In this document: positions 7,133 to 15,711 of the stretch, piece after piece
Layout: each line of letters starts with the position of its first letter
Numbering within the stretch: position 1 is the stretch's first letter
Source: a virus
Direction: 5' to 3' (one strand)
DNA: 32,728 nucleotides
IMG/VR virus record: IMGVR_UViG_3300017991_000282
Coordinates: 1-32,728 of that record
Made by a program: the position numbers and the translations under genes
The notes under the pieces: model-generated
The model's database searches: none
Seen by the model: only the letters and a program-made list of their open reading frames with translations
What the model was told of the DNA's origin: nothing

Positions 7133-9156
7133 TATTCGACCTCCATTAGCCTTTCTCCTAGGCCGTTTAATCCAATATAATTGCTTTTACTTACAGTGAA
7201 ATAATCCATATAAAAAGTAGTGTCTCCGGCTAATGCAAATTCGAGTCGTGTATAATCACAGTTTTCCCAATCTGGGGCTCCTGTTTCAGTGCCACCATCT
7301 AAATCAAATAATAAGTAATTCCAACCGGTTTGCATAGTAAAAGTTAAATCACTCCAATTACTGTAGCCAATTACAGAAGCATAAGCTTTAGCTCCTACTT
7401 CAGTATAATTGGAGTCAGAGCTTCCTATCCTCAAAGTTATATTTGTGATGTCAGTAGCTGTACTTACATAAACCCAAAGACCGATTGTTCCTTTTGTAGG
7501 TGAACCAGAAGTAGCGCCTGTAAATTCGCTTATATCTCCGTAATTATTAGTTGAAGCCAAATATCCAGTATCTGCTCCACCGGCCCATACTAACTTAACG
7601 CTTCCGGTCTCTTGTATCTCTTGTTCGGAAGTATCGGTAACAGTAAAGTTTGTGCCAGACCAATTTGCAGCACTTCCTGTAGTCATATTGTCTAGTATTT
7701 CACCTTGGTCGAGCAATCCATTTTCATAATGGTCTAATTTAAATGTATCACATAATTTATAACGTATTACTTGCAGCGGTGACTTTGTAATAACTATATT
7801 CTTTGAGATATCTAAAAGTGTTATTATAATATCTTGATTTTTATTAAGGCCAGCTAATAGCCTTTCGGTTTTCTCCATCTGAGTAACTTGCCAGTCTTCA
7901 GTTCTCCAAATCTTATCGCCAACTGTAATTTTGTCTGTGATATGAGGCCAAGAATATTCTACACGATTTACAAAAACAGTTTCGGTTTTTTGGTTAAAAG
8001 TTTGGTCATTTATTGTAACTAATGCGCCCGGTAATATATTTCCATAAGTTTGAATTGTAGTATCTGAAATAGGCACTTTTTCTGCAGTAACAAAAGGAGA
8101 GCTATATTTATTTAAAATGGCCCGTCCCTTGTCTTCAGCGTCTTTTATATCTTTTAAATTATCAAATGTGAATCTTTTAAAATGAGGAATTTTATTAGGC
8201 CCTCCGTAAGTATCGATAGAATTTTGGTCTCTTAAAACTACAGGCATAGGAACTTGAGCTCCGTATCTAATCCAAATATCAGAATAGTTAGTCGAAAGTA
8301 CTACTTTTTTAGTATCTACATCAACATAATAATCATAGTCTGTTCCGAAGATTCCTACGTCTTTGACGCCTCTTCTGAGTAAAGTATCAGCGCCTGCATG
8401 GTCATGTCTAACTTCAGTATCCTCAGGAGTTTTATCTAATGTTACTTCGTCTGTTGGTCCAGCTTCTGTTTTTACCAATTTATCATAGACTGTGGCTCCT
8501 AAAATCTTTACTTTGTTGATTAAATCTTCCATATTGTCTTTCCAATCGATTTGACCAGGTATAGCAGTTCCAACAACTAAAGTATGTGGATATTCTGTAA
8601 ATCCTTGCGGTTTAAAATTAACTAGACCGTCTTCATAATCATAAGTAATAGTGTATTTATAAAGTTCAGCGAGTTCATTCATTTTCTGAAAGTCGTCTTC
8701 GTCATTTTGCACGAACTTTACAATTTTAACTGATTCATCTGTTCCTGTACTAGTTATAGAACTTGAATCATAACTTAACAATGAATTGTCACAGATAGAT
8801 TTAAATATTTCGCTACCTACACCTGCCTCAGTATCAATATCTTTATCCCAGGTTTTTGTTTGTCCATTTTTAATTGCATCGTAAAGCTTACCCTTTAATA
8901 CAAAAACATTAGTGGCTGCACCAGGTTTTTTCTGTGTAATTTGGCCTTCAAAAAGAAATTCATCAGTTGCAGTTGTAAATCCTCTTTTAATGGTTACAGT
9001 GTCTCCAATAGCAGGTGTTAAGACATCACTAATAGAACTAGAAACAGTTAGTGCTCCGCCGTCTATTGCGACTTTCCAATCCTTAGTTACCTTCCACCGA
9101 GTTCTATATTGGGTGATATCAGTTCCATTTATCTTAACTTCGTCTTGCATAACCAT
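7132..9156 (-). CDS. Tail hub protein (gpD/gp27-like) with C-terminal sugar-binding-like domain
   Basis: 674 residues. The first 450 resemble the hub proteins that close the tail tube: an early beta-domain (IGDTVTIKRG, FLFEGQITQK), a long mixed region, then a segment with PGALVTINDQ and KITVGDKIWRTEDW typical of late-control-D type proteins. A short helix with TERLLAGLNKNQ follows. Residues about 500-660 form a separate beta-sandwich (IGLWVYVST, GSSDSNYTEV, GWNYLLFDLDGG) like the domain in the next protein, probably for host attachment. TAATG overlaps join it to both neighbours, and an AGGTG SD precedes the ATG. Hub assignment is supported by sequence style, length and position after the tape measure. 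Confidence 0.75.
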   Translation of the reverse strand: MVMQDEVKINGTDITQYRTRWKVTKDWKVAIDGGALTVSSSISDVLTPAIGDTVTIKRGFTTATDEFLFEGQITQKKPGAATNVFVLKGKLYDAIKNGQTKTWDKDIDTEAGVGSEIFKSICDNSLLSYDSSSITSTGTDESVKIVKFVQNDEDDFQKMNELAELYKYTITYDYEDGLVNFKPQGFTEYPHTLVVGTAIPGQIDWKDNMEDLINKVKILGATVYDKLVKTEAGPTDEVTLDKTPEDTEVRHDHAGADTLLRRGVKDVGIFGTDYDYYVDVDTKKVVLSTNYSDIWIRYGAQVPMPVVLRDQNSIDTYGGPNKIPHFKRFTFDNLKDIKDAEDKGRAILNKYSSPFVTAEKVPISDTTIQTYGNILPGALVTINDQTFNQKTETVFVNRVEYSWPHITDKITVGDKIWRTEDWQVTQMEKTERLLAGLNKNQDIIITLLDISKNIVITKSPLQVIRYKLCDTFKLDHYENGLLDQGEILDNMTTGSAANWSGTNFTVTDTSEQEIQETGSVKLVWAGGADTGYLASTNNYGDISEFTGATSGSPTKGTIGLWVYVSTATDITNITLRIGSSDSNYTEVGAKAYASVIGYSNWSDLTFTMQTGWNYLLFDLDGGTETGAPDWENCDYTRLEFALAGDTTFYMDYFTVSKSNYIGLNGLGERLMEVE

Positions 9157-9770
9157 TATAGCACCTGTATTACTGACATTGAGTAAGTTACGAAATTTAA
9201 TCCAGGTAAACCCCAGTTACAATTGAAACTTAGCAATTTTACATTCATAGAAGCTGTTACTGCATAGGGCATACCTATTCTTGTAAATGGGTCGGCTCCC
9301 GCTTCTAAAAGTAAAGAAGTTTCAGCTACGTCTCTTATATCATAAACATTCTGTGTAGTTAAGTCCTTTACGTAATCAGCGGTTGTTATTCCCCAAGACA
9401 AAAAATTTGCAGTGCTGTCTTTTAATTCATTTGAACTAACTGAAGTGGTTGACCCTAAGTGACCTTGGATTCTTGTTCCACTTGCACCAAAATTAGCATT
9501 TACAAAAGGACTCCTCAGTTGCGAAGCAGAGGTTTGTGAACCGTCTAATATAGCTCTAATTTGATAGATAGTACTTTGTAATGTTTCAAAACCTCCTACT
9601 ATACGTCCAGATATATTATAATATGCGATGATTCCCAAAGTATCTGGTGCTTCAGTTTTATTTGCGTCCTCTCCCGGAAATGAAATGGGTGTAAGAGTAG
9701 AAGCTTTAACATTTTGCCAACGATTAACTTTTCCTAAGTCTATTGAATTTAGATAGTGAATTCCTGTCAT
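9156..9770 (-). CDS. Distal-tail-like structural protein
   Basis: 204 residues, beta-rich, with no enzyme motifs. It lies between tape measure and hub, the position of the distal tail (Dit) or tail-tip adaptor in siphoviruses. The C-terminus (LSFNCNWGLPGLNFVTYSMSVIQVL) and the segment FETLQSTIYQIRAIL suggest a tube-like ring protein with a galectin-like insert, but I cannot name a family. The ATG follows the tape-measure stop by one base (TAAAATG), so expression probably relies on coupled reinitiation. Confidence 0.6.
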   Translation of the reverse strand: MTGIHYLNSIDLGKVNRWQNVKASTLTPISFPGEDANKTEAPDTLGIIAYYNISGRIVGGFETLQSTIYQIRAILDGSQTSASQLRSPFVNANFGASGTRIQGHLGSTTSVSSNELKDSTANFLSWGITTADYVKDLTTQNVYDIRDVAETSLLLEAGADPFTRIGMPYAVTASMNVKLLSFNCNWGLPGLNFVTYSMSVIQVL

Positions 9771-9771
9771 T

Positions 9772-11133
9772 TTACATATATGAGCTCCGTCTTCTTATTT
9801 CTGTTTCTTGGTATTCTGCTAATCTATTGGCTAAAGTCTGTATATCCATATCATTATTAATAGTAGCAGAGACATTAATGTAATTAGTAACGTTAATGCT
9901 TTCTTCGTTGCTTATTCCACCAATAGAACTATTAGAGACTTGTCCTGCTGTAATAACTCTTTCTCCTGCATGCAATTCGTAAAGCCCAGTTTTATCAATA
10001 TTACCGCCAGTAGCAAAACCTAGTTTGTCTCCTATCCAACTTCCTGCTGCTTTAAATCCTCCAGCGACTTTACCAACCGGATTCCAAGCTTTAACTTTTT
10101 CTATAAGGTCATCGAAAGGCTTTTTAATTAACTCCCATAAATCAGCTCCCCAATTAAGGACGACATTAAACCCTTTTACAAAGAAATCGTCCCAGATTTT
10201 AGAGCCCCAATTTAAGATACTTTCGCCAAATTTAACAAGATTAGGCCACAAATTATCCATAAAATTAAAGAATTTGTCTGCTCCTTTTTGTAGTCCGTCC
10301 CAAAGACCTTTAAAAAATTTTCTTGTGCCTTCTGCAAAAGACATAATTTTTTTGTCAGCCCACTTTAAACCATCTCCTAGCAATTCAAAACCTTTGATAG
10401 TTAATCCAACAGCCCAGACGATACCCTCTCCTAAGATTTTGTCAACAGTTTTTAATATATCGAAAAATAACTTAAATTCTCGACCGATCTCTTTAGCAAT
10501 GCCTTCAAATACATCCCAAACCCATTTTCCTACAACTTTTAGTCCTTCGAAAACTATACCTAAAGCACTAGCATTCTCTACTAATTTATCAAAGTTACCT
10601 ATACCCTTTCCATCGCCAATAGCTCCTTGGTCAGCCATTTTAGTTTTGTGTTCTTCGATATTTTTTTCTGCTCTGGCAATTTTTTCAGGGTCTCCCTCTA
10701 ATTTTGCAGATTGCAGTTCGGTGTCTAATTGTTTTAATTTATCTTCTGAAACTTCTTTATCTGTAGTTTTTGGTCCGAATTTCTTATACCAAGCCTGAGC
10801 AAATTTCATTAGCCAAACCATACCAGGTCTTACGAATTTTGCTAAAATATCGCCTATTGGTCTTAGTAAAAGCATAATGCCTTTTCCAAAGATAATCATT
10901 TGTTGTTTTAAAGCAGGAGAGGCTGCGCTGAGTGTTTTTAAAAGTTTGTTGCCTTCCCAGATTCCCAAAGACGCTTCGGCCAGATATTTTAAAGCCCTAC
11001 CTTTTATTCCGACTTTCATCTTTCCAGTACGTAAAGCAGAACCTGCCATAGACTGTGTAGCTTTTTTTCCGGCTATACTAGAACCCATTGACATTAATCC
11101 ACGTCCTGCTGCAGCAACAATAGGCGCTACCAT
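9772..11133 (-). CDS. Tape measure protein
   Basis: 453 residues from ATG 11133, which has GGAGG 6 nt upstream; the ATG at 11136 would leave only 3 nt. It sets tail length and fills the tube. The Ala/Gly-rich N-terminus, repeated amphipathic helices with periodic Trp/Phe (about 50-350) and the classic end GFATGGNIDKTGLYELHAGE (about 378-397, the GG..GLYELHAGERVI motif) identify the family. A charged coiled coil lies near 125-170. At about 0.15 nm per residue the tail should be around 65-70 nm, short for a siphovirus. The start overlaps the stop of the frameshift extension. No muralytic domain is present. Confidence 0.9.
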   Translation of the reverse strand: MVAPIVAAAGRGLMSMGSSIAGKKATQSMAGSALRTGKMKVGIKGRALKYLAEASLGIWEGNKLLKTLSAASPALKQQMIIFGKGIMLLLRPIGDILAKFVRPGMVWLMKFAQAWYKKFGPKTTDKEVSEDKLKQLDTELQSAKLEGDPEKIARAEKNIEEHKTKMADQGAIGDGKGIGNFDKLVENASALGIVFEGLKVVGKWVWDVFEGIAKEIGREFKLFFDILKTVDKILGEGIVWAVGLTIKGFELLGDGLKWADKKIMSFAEGTRKFFKGLWDGLQKGADKFFNFMDNLWPNLVKFGESILNWGSKIWDDFFVKGFNVVLNWGADLWELIKKPFDDLIEKVKAWNPVGKVAGGFKAAGSWIGDKLGFATGGNIDKTGLYELHAGERVITAGQVSNSSIGGISNEESINVTNYINVSATINNDMDIQTLANRLAEYQETEIRRRSSYM

Positions 11134-11336
11134 CATATGCCTCCGAAAGCTGTATCTTTTCCTTTAGCTTTTAATTTTATTTTCATTTTGACTAAAAAAT
11201 TGTATTCCTCAATTTCCATTTTAGCAATATCTCCTTTGCTATAACCTTTACTGACGAGCAAATCGTCTAAAATCCAAAATCTCTCTTTACCTGATTTCGG
11301 TATATTTCCGGTGTCAACAAATTCATCGACTATTAA
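11133..11336 (-). CDS. Tail chaperone T-part, made by -1 frameshift from the G gene
   Basis: A 67-codon frame with no plausible start of its own begins where the upstream chaperone gene ends. It reads from LIVDEFVDTGNIPKSG through GYSKGDIAKMEIEEYNFLV to AFGGI and stops at TGA 11135-11133, overlapping the tape-measure start. It is entered by a -1 slip at A_AAA_AAT (11342-11336), giving a fusion of about 194 residues. This matches lambda G and GT in position (tail tube, G, GT, tape measure) and relative size. In lambda GT links tape measure and tube subunits during assembly. The frame has no other explanation; slip efficiency is unknown. Confidence 0.8.
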   Translation of the reverse strand, partial: LIVDEFVDTGNIPKSGKERFWILDDLLVSKGYSKGDIAKMEIEEYNFLVKMKIKLKAKGKDTAFGGI

Positions 11337-11716
11337 TTTTTTCTTTCTTCTTCCGCTTCATCGTCTGTAGGATCAATAAGAGGATATAAACCGGCGAATA
11401 ATTCATCGTAATCTTCTATCTCCAGACCGTCTAGAATGTGTTCTATTTTAATATCAGGATCGATATTTTCGGGTCTTTTAACTATACATTTAGGTATTAG
11501 TTCCATAAAAAGAGTTGTTTTTTTGAATCCACCTGATTCATTTTCGGCCAGTGCCAAAGCTCTATTTCTTACTCCGGCTTTAGGTTTATTTATTGTCCAT
11601 ACACCAACGCTAGTAGTAACTTCTACAACGCCTGGTCTAACTACTTTGCTACCATTGTTTGCGAATGGGTCTTTATATTCTTCCGTCTCCTCGACTAATT
11701 GTTCTCTTTCCGTCAT
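11333..11716 (-). CDS. Tail assembly chaperone, G-like
   Basis: 127 residues, acidic at both ends, in the exact slot of gpG: after the tail tube gene and before the tape measure. The core (about 30-105) carries VGVWTINKPKAG and LFMELIPKCIVK followed by the acidic EIEDYDELF, reminiscent of phage chaperones that bind tape measure helices. ATG 11716 has a GGAGGT SD about 10 nt upstream. The last codons include the slippery heptamer, so a small fraction should be extended by the 67-residue T-part. The preceding gap holds a T-tract and a TATA-like box, so the gene may also have its own promoter. Confidence 0.8.
   Translation of the reverse strand: MTEREQLVEETEEYKDPFANNGSKVVRPGVVEVTTSVGVWTINKPKAGVRNRALALAENESGGFKKTTLFMELIPKCIVKRPENIDPDIKIEHILDGLEIEDYDELFAGLYPLIDPTDDEAEEERKN
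11336..11342 (-). promoter_or_regulatory. -1 ribosomal frameshift site A_AAA_AAT
   Basis: The last sense codons of the G-like gene read AGA AAA AAT TAA. The heptamer A AAA AAT has the canonical X_XXY_YYZ phase and lies directly before the stop. A purine-rich, SD-like GGAAGAAG lies about 10 nt upstream and a small stem (GTCGA/TTGAC) begins about 6 nt downstream; either might stimulate slipping. Confidence 0.75.
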
Positions 11717-11760
11717 TTTGTGCCTAACCTCCTTGGTATCGCGGCTGTTATATTGTACTT

Positions 11761-11786
11761 AATATATATAATAAATAAATAAAAAA
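11761..11786 (-). terminator. T-tract terminator after tail tube gene, followed by TATA-like box
   Basis: After the tail tube stop the minus strand reads TTTTTTATTTATTTATT (11786-11770), an archaeal-style U-tract, then TATATATATT (11770-11761). The box centre is 50 nt before the chaperone ATG, so a promoter here would give a leader of roughly 25 nt that contains the GGAGGT SD. Confidence 0.5.
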
Positions 11787-11800
11787 TTACTTCCGTGGCC

Positions 11801-12805
11801 TTATGTTACTGTATACCACTTAATTGGTTTGTTACCAGAATCGTCTGTAGCCTGTTTTGCAGTCCCGTTTATAGTTAATTCTACTAGATTTTCGCCTATA
11901 TTTACGGGTTTTGAGATGTCATTTATAGCGCAATCTGATAACTTAATTTGTAATATCTTGTCTCCAGACACAGCTCCTTCTGCAAAATCGAAAATCAAAT
12001 TGTAAAAATCAGGTTCTGCGTCTTTTATACCGTCAGCAGGACTATCTGCTTGGCCATAGAAATGGTCTCTCAATGTAGTAGCAACTGTATCGGTCATTTT
12101 AACAACACAGACCCAATCATATTTTCTAAGACCAGGTGCTGCTTCTGGTATGAACCTTGAGCCTAATTCTCTTGCTACATCAGCATCGAAGTTGTTATTT
12201 ATATTTACAGAGAAGCTTCTTACTCTACCGACATCGGATGAATTCCAATTAAAAGCTCCTTGTGAAAATATCCAAAGCTTTGTTGTATCAGCAGTATATG
12301 CTCCTGCACTTGTTGATGATGTAACAGTTTTAGCAAATCCTGATAAAGAGCAGGTTAATGCGCCTCCTACTTCACAAGACAAACCGATAGTATTCATTAT
12401 ACAACCAGTAAGTAAATCATTATCATCGGTTGCACTTACGTCTTCACTACCTACAGCCAGTGCAAATGACTTCATACCGGTTGAGTAATCCATGTATTCC
12501 TTTTCTTCGATTGTATAAGGTGAAGCAGTAGAACCAGCTCCTGCCTTAACTCCAATTCCATATTCCAGAAAATCAGGGTCGCCTAAATAATATTCCATAG
12601 ACCAATCTACACTAAAGTTCCCGAGGCCGACGAATTGCTCATTTCTTCCGTCTCCTGCACCTGCTACTCTAATAAGATTGTTATTCCTATTAATAGTTAC
12701 AGATTGTATACGTCCCTTTACAGATGTATTAGCTGTACCTCCAGTGCCATAAGCAGTTTCAGCGCCGTGTTGAACGTTGGTCTGATAACCTCTGTACGTA
12801 ACCAT
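11801..12805 (-). CDS. Major tail tube protein
   Basis: 334 residues of beta-rich sequence typical of tail tube subunits that polymerise around the tape measure: an N-terminal arm (MVTYRGYQTNVQHGAETAYG), SVTINRNNNLIRVAGAGDGR, a central VRSFSVNINNNFD strand pair, and a C-terminal ENLVELTINGTAKQ. The paired N..NNN phrases look like an internal duplication of the tube fold. It sits between the tail terminator and the chaperones and is followed by its own T-tract, as expected for an abundant protein. The ATG has a GGAGGA SD. No sheath gene accompanies it, so the tail is non-contractile. Confidence 0.8.
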   Translation of the reverse strand: MVTYRGYQTNVQHGAETAYGTGGTANTSVKGRIQSVTINRNNNLIRVAGAGDGRNEQFVGLGNFSVDWSMEYYLGDPDFLEYGIGVKAGAGSTASPYTIEEKEYMDYSTGMKSFALAVGSEDVSATDDNDLLTGCIMNTIGLSCEVGGALTCSLSGFAKTVTSSTSAGAYTADTTKLWIFSQGAFNWNSSDVGRVRSFSVNINNNFDADVARELGSRFIPEAAPGLRKYDWVCVVKMTDTVATTLRDHFYGQADSPADGIKDAEPDFYNLIFDFAEGAVSGDKILQIKLSDCAINDISKPVNIGENLVELTINGTAKQATDDSGNKPIKWYTVT

Positions 12806-12820
12806 TTTATTTTATCCTCC

Positions 12821-13483
12821 TTAAGACATTAATAAGTCCCATTGTATATCTAATTTAAATTGCCAAATGTAAGCTTCTTTTTCGATATCATAATCGAAAT
12901 TTTCTAAATCATAAGCTCTTGCGATGTTTTGTCTAAATAGATTCTGTCTTCTTAATTTTCTTGCTAAATTAAACATTTCTGAAGCTAATCTTCTGGCACG
13001 AGAAGCGTATTTATCTCGTACTTCGTATTTATAAACGGCATTAAAATATGAACCAGTGCTATCTTCCATCGCGTCTCCTAAGCCAGCAAATTCTTCTGAG
13101 CCAGTAATAAACATCATTACTATTCTAGGCAATAGAATGTCTGTTCTTGAAAATTCTCTTTCAATTAAGCTTTTTCCATAATGATAACCTATAATAACAG
13201 AGTCACCGGTTGAAGCCCCAGTATTAAGTGTTACTTTAGTTTTACCTTTGCCTTCACCGTAAGTAACTAAATAATCGGTGCCTTTTCTTTTTGTAACGCC
13301 TTCTACAGTTATAGTATCGGCTACATTTTTTACAAAAACGTTATTTAACCAAAATACAGTTTGGCCGTCCGTTGCAGTATGAGTTTCAGTCGTATCTTTA
13401 CCTCTTGCTTCAGGATCGACTTGGTTATTTCTAAAATAATCAAGTAATTCGTTTTCTCTTTGATAAATAAATTCTTCTGCCAT
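12821..13483 (-). CDS. Tail terminator/completion-like protein
   Basis: 220 residues. Part 1 (about 30-105) is a small beta-domain (TVFWLNNVFVKNVADTITV, DSVIIGYHYG) like add-on modules in neck proteins; part 2 (about 106-220) is mixed alpha/beta, with TDILLPRIVMMFITG and a closing AYIWQFKLDIQWDL strand typical of tail completion proteins. Position directly before the tail tube gene and after the HK97-gp10-like neck gene fits the usual order closure, neck, terminator, tube. The ATG follows the previous stop by 2 nt with no clear SD, so translation is probably coupled. Assignment rests mainly on gene order. Confidence 0.65.
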   Translation of the reverse strand: MAEEFIYQRENELLDYFRNNQVDPEARGKDTTETHTATDGQTVFWLNNVFVKNVADTITVEGVTKRKGTDYLVTYGEGKGKTKVTLNTGASTGDSVIIGYHYGKSLIEREFSRTDILLPRIVMMFITGSEEFAGLGDAMEDSTGSYFNAVYKYEVRDKYASRARRLASEMFNLARKLRRQNLFRQNIARAYDLENFDYDIEKEAYIWQFKLDIQWDLLMS

Positions 13484-13485
13484 TT

Positions 13486-13998
13486 TTATATTCCTAATGC
13501 ATACCGTGCTTGACGTTGGTTATATTCTCGATTAAATTCCATACTTTTTACTGTTCTTAAAAACATGTGTATAGCTCTAACTCCTCTTACTGAGCTAGCA
13601 AATCTTCTACCTTTCCAGATTTTCCTGAACTTCAGAACTTTAGCCCGAAGAGGGACAATTGCACTTCTGTCGCTATGTTTATATTGTGTATTAAAAAGGC
13701 CAGTGCCGTTTTCGAAATAATCAGCGATTCTATTTAATTCTTCGCTACCAGCATCGACCCAATAATCATTTTCAAATATTTCTACATTAGGTTGAAATTG
13801 TAATGAATCTCTTAAATTTTCTAAGTTGTAACCGTATGTGTTTGTTGAAAGTAACTCATTATATCTTTTTTGTGCCTTCTTTCCCAAAACATTTAAAATC
13901 TTTAAACGTTCGACATTTGAAAGTCTTCCTGGTCTCAGCTTAGGCATTGCTTTAGATTCGCCTGCCCTTTTTATTGTTACAGTACTACTAGTTTTCAT
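13486..13998 (-). CDS. Neck protein, HK97 gp10-like
   Basis: 170 residues, basic. The pattern fits the HK97-gp10 family: N-terminal helix (NVERLKILNVLGKKAQKRYN), a LRDSLQF strand, a central IADYFENGTGLFN corresponding to the family's Y-x-E-x-GTG, a VPLRAKVLKFRKIWKGRRFA stretch, a VRGVRAIHMFLRTV segment corresponding to the conserved G...F, and a C-terminal helix. These proteins sit at the head-tail junction. It starts in a TAATG overlap with the closure gene. Confidence 0.7.
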   Translation of the reverse strand: MKTSSTVTIKRAGESKAMPKLRPGRLSNVERLKILNVLGKKAQKRYNELLSTNTYGYNLENLRDSLQFQPNVEIFENDYWVDAGSEELNRIADYFENGTGLFNTQYKHSDRSAIVPLRAKVLKFRKIWKGRRFASSVRGVRAIHMFLRTVKSMEFNREYNQRQARYALGI

Positions 13999-14402
13999 TA
14001 TCGGTTCGGCATCTTTTTTCCGTATGCTCTTATATCTGTTATAGTGTCTCCGTCTTCATATTTAGTTAAACGTAATACTTTATAAGTTTTCTTTCCGTCA
14101 ACGACATAGCCTTCTTCTTCTACAGAAGAGTTAGACAAAAAATTAAATCGTACATCGCCCAATTTAAATAGTCCCGCTTGGATAACTTCGTGTTTGCTAT
14201 TTAATTCTTGTAAAAATACGATTTCCTTTTTTCCAATTATAGATTTTGCTGACATAGGGTTATCTGTGACATTTCGTTCTTCGCCTTCGTAACCTTCATA
14301 TTCTAATGATTCTTTTCTTGGCATGACTAAAACTTCCTTTCCCATTTCTTTAGTCATGTTATTAAAATCTTCTTGCGCGCCAGCAGCATAATTATACTTC
14401 AT
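13998..14402 (-). CDS. Head-closure (stopper)-like protein
   Basis: 134 residues. The second half is a small beta-barrel pattern (GLFKLGDVRFNFL, EGYVVDGKKTYKVLRLTKY, DTITDIRAYGKK) as in head-closure proteins that seal the portal channel after packaging. Its place between connector and neck genes is the usual one. It overlaps the connector gene by 4 nt (ATGA) and the neck gene by 1 nt, so the three are translationally coupled. Confidence 0.65.
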   Translation of the reverse strand: MKYNYAAGAQEDFNNMTKEMGKEVLVMPRKESLEYEGYEGEERNVTDNPMSAKSIIGKKEIVFLQELNSKHEVIQAGLFKLGDVRFNFLSNSSVEEEGYVVDGKKTYKVLRLTKYEDGDTITDIRAYGKKMPNR

Positions 14403-15355
14403 TCTCTAAGTCTCCTAAGCGTATCTCTTTCTGAAAAAGAATCTCTTATTCCATTTGAAGTTCCTGTCCATAGATCGATGTAAGCTGTTCTTGTTTCTGA
14501 ATCTATTATTGAAGTATTATCCATAAAATTAGTAGAAGCAACTTCTGAACGCCCGACTCTTATTAAAAAGGTTTTATATTCTTTTTGTGTGTTTTCGCCT
14601 TCTAATATTAATTCTTGGTAAGCTTTTGTTACATTTCTTCCGTCAACGTTAATAGTGATATAACCTTTTGATAAAGCTTTACTTGCTAGTGCTCTCATAA
14701 CTTTCGCTTTAGTTAATAAAAATGTCGCTAAATACAAAAAATTTTTATCACTTGAATCAATATCAAATGATAATTCTTTCTGTGCAACTTGGATAAAAGT
14801 TTTCATATCTTCAGGAGACGGCGGATCGTTTTCGTCAAATTGCAAAAGTACACGCATTTCTTCTGGGGTGATATATAATTCATCTACACTTGTTTGCCAG
14901 TATTCAGATTCTGAAATTGGACTTTCTACAGCAGTAGTTTCATTATAAAAAGTTCTCTTATAATATAAACTTGAAGTTCCAGTTGGATAAGGAAAGTTTG
15001 TATAGGTTTTTGAAAATTCCATATCAGTAGTCGAACCAGCAATTTCTGTAAAAGTACCAGTTGCAGTAGTAGAGGAATAAAATTTCATCTGGTTAAAAGG
15101 TAATCGATAAATATAACTTCCGATTGCATGGTCAAATTTGGTAGCGCTTGTAGTAAATGAAAAATCATCGACAACTGTGCTTATCTTCACAATTTCAGCT
15201 GATTCTGTATTTGTTCCTATTACGAAATAATCGTCAGCTGAAAATCCGCTAGTGTTCTCAACATAGATTTTGGTATTACCGATGCCAATCTTTTTAGTAA
15301 TTACCGTATTCTCTTGGCTTGCATAATCATAATTCGTTCCGCTTAATAATACCAT
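14399..15355 (-). CDS. Head-tail adaptor fused to N-terminal beta-domains
   Basis: 318 residues. About 1-160 are beta-rich (IGIGNTKIYVENTSGFSADD, FNQMKFYSSTTATGTF), resembling an Ig-like or fibronectin-like pair. About 163-318 are helical: ITPEEMRVLLQFDENDPPS, FIQVAQKELSF, FLYLATFLLTKAKVMRALA, and match the style of gp6/gp15-type adaptors that ring the portal. Plain adaptors are around 100-150 residues, so the N-terminal half looks like an added module, perhaps exposed at the virion neck. SD-like AGGGG, encoding the preceding Gln-Gly, lies before the ATG. Confidence 0.65.
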   Translation of the reverse strand: MVLLSGTNYDYASQENTVITKKIGIGNTKIYVENTSGFSADDYFVIGTNTESAEIVKISTVVDDFSFTTSATKFDHAIGSYIYRLPFNQMKFYSSTTATGTFTEIAGSTTDMEFSKTYTNFPYPTGTSSLYYKRTFYNETTAVESPISESEYWQTSVDELYITPEEMRVLLQFDENDPPSPEDMKTFIQVAQKELSFDIDSSDKNFLYLATFLLTKAKVMRALASKALSKGYITINVDGRNVTKAYQELILEGENTQKEYKTFLIRVGRSEVASTNFMDNTSIIDSETRTAYIDLWTGTSNGIRDSFSERDTLRRLRE

Positions 15356-15358
15356 TTT

Positions 15359-15709
15359 CTACCCCTGTGTAACATTATCGATTACTGTAAACTTTGAAGG
15401 TCCAACTACAGTGTGCCTTGAGCTTTCATCTGCATTTTGGATTTTTATATCGTAATAATAAACTCCGCCTGGTACATCAGTATGAGTCGAAGTTAATTGA
15501 ATGGTTCCTACTCCTGTTGTAGGTGCAGCTATTGTGCCAGTTATCGGTCCAATTAAAGCATTTGCGTCAGCATCTTGAGGACTTTTTTTAACCGCCATTT
15601 TCATACTAAAACCAGTTAAGTCTATAATATCTCCGGTTGAGTCTGTAACAGTAATAACTAGAGACCTTGTATTTTTTCTTACGATTTCTATTTCATAATC
15701 TATTGTCAT
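15359..15709 (-). CDS. Ig-like structural protein (BppU N-terminus-like)
   Basis: 116 residues forming one beta-sandwich. Phrases such as TVTDSTGDIIDLTGFSMKMA, VKKSPQDADANALIG, and PGGVYYYDIKIQN ending in VGPSKFTVIDNVTQG are typical of a domain common in baseplate-upper and fibre proteins. It probably docks fibres or decorates the neck. The ATG lies 6 nt after a GAGGT SD contained in the end of the preceding 43-codon gene. Confidence 0.65.
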   Translation of the reverse strand: MTIDYEIEIVRKNTRSLVITVTDSTGDIIDLTGFSMKMAVKKSPQDADANALIGPITGTIAAPTTGVGTIQLTSTHTDVPGGVYYYDIKIQNADESSRHTVVGPSKFTVIDNVTQG

Positions 15710-15711
15710 TA

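Noticed and set aside
10025-10798. Plus-strand frame of 257 codons opposite the tape measure
   Set aside because: Ser/Pro/Asn-rich antisense shadow of a well-supported gene; no SD and no family resemblance.
9772-11133. Peptidase or lytic domain in the tape measure
   Set aside because: Only helices and the GG..GLYELHAGE end are visible; no catalytic motif.
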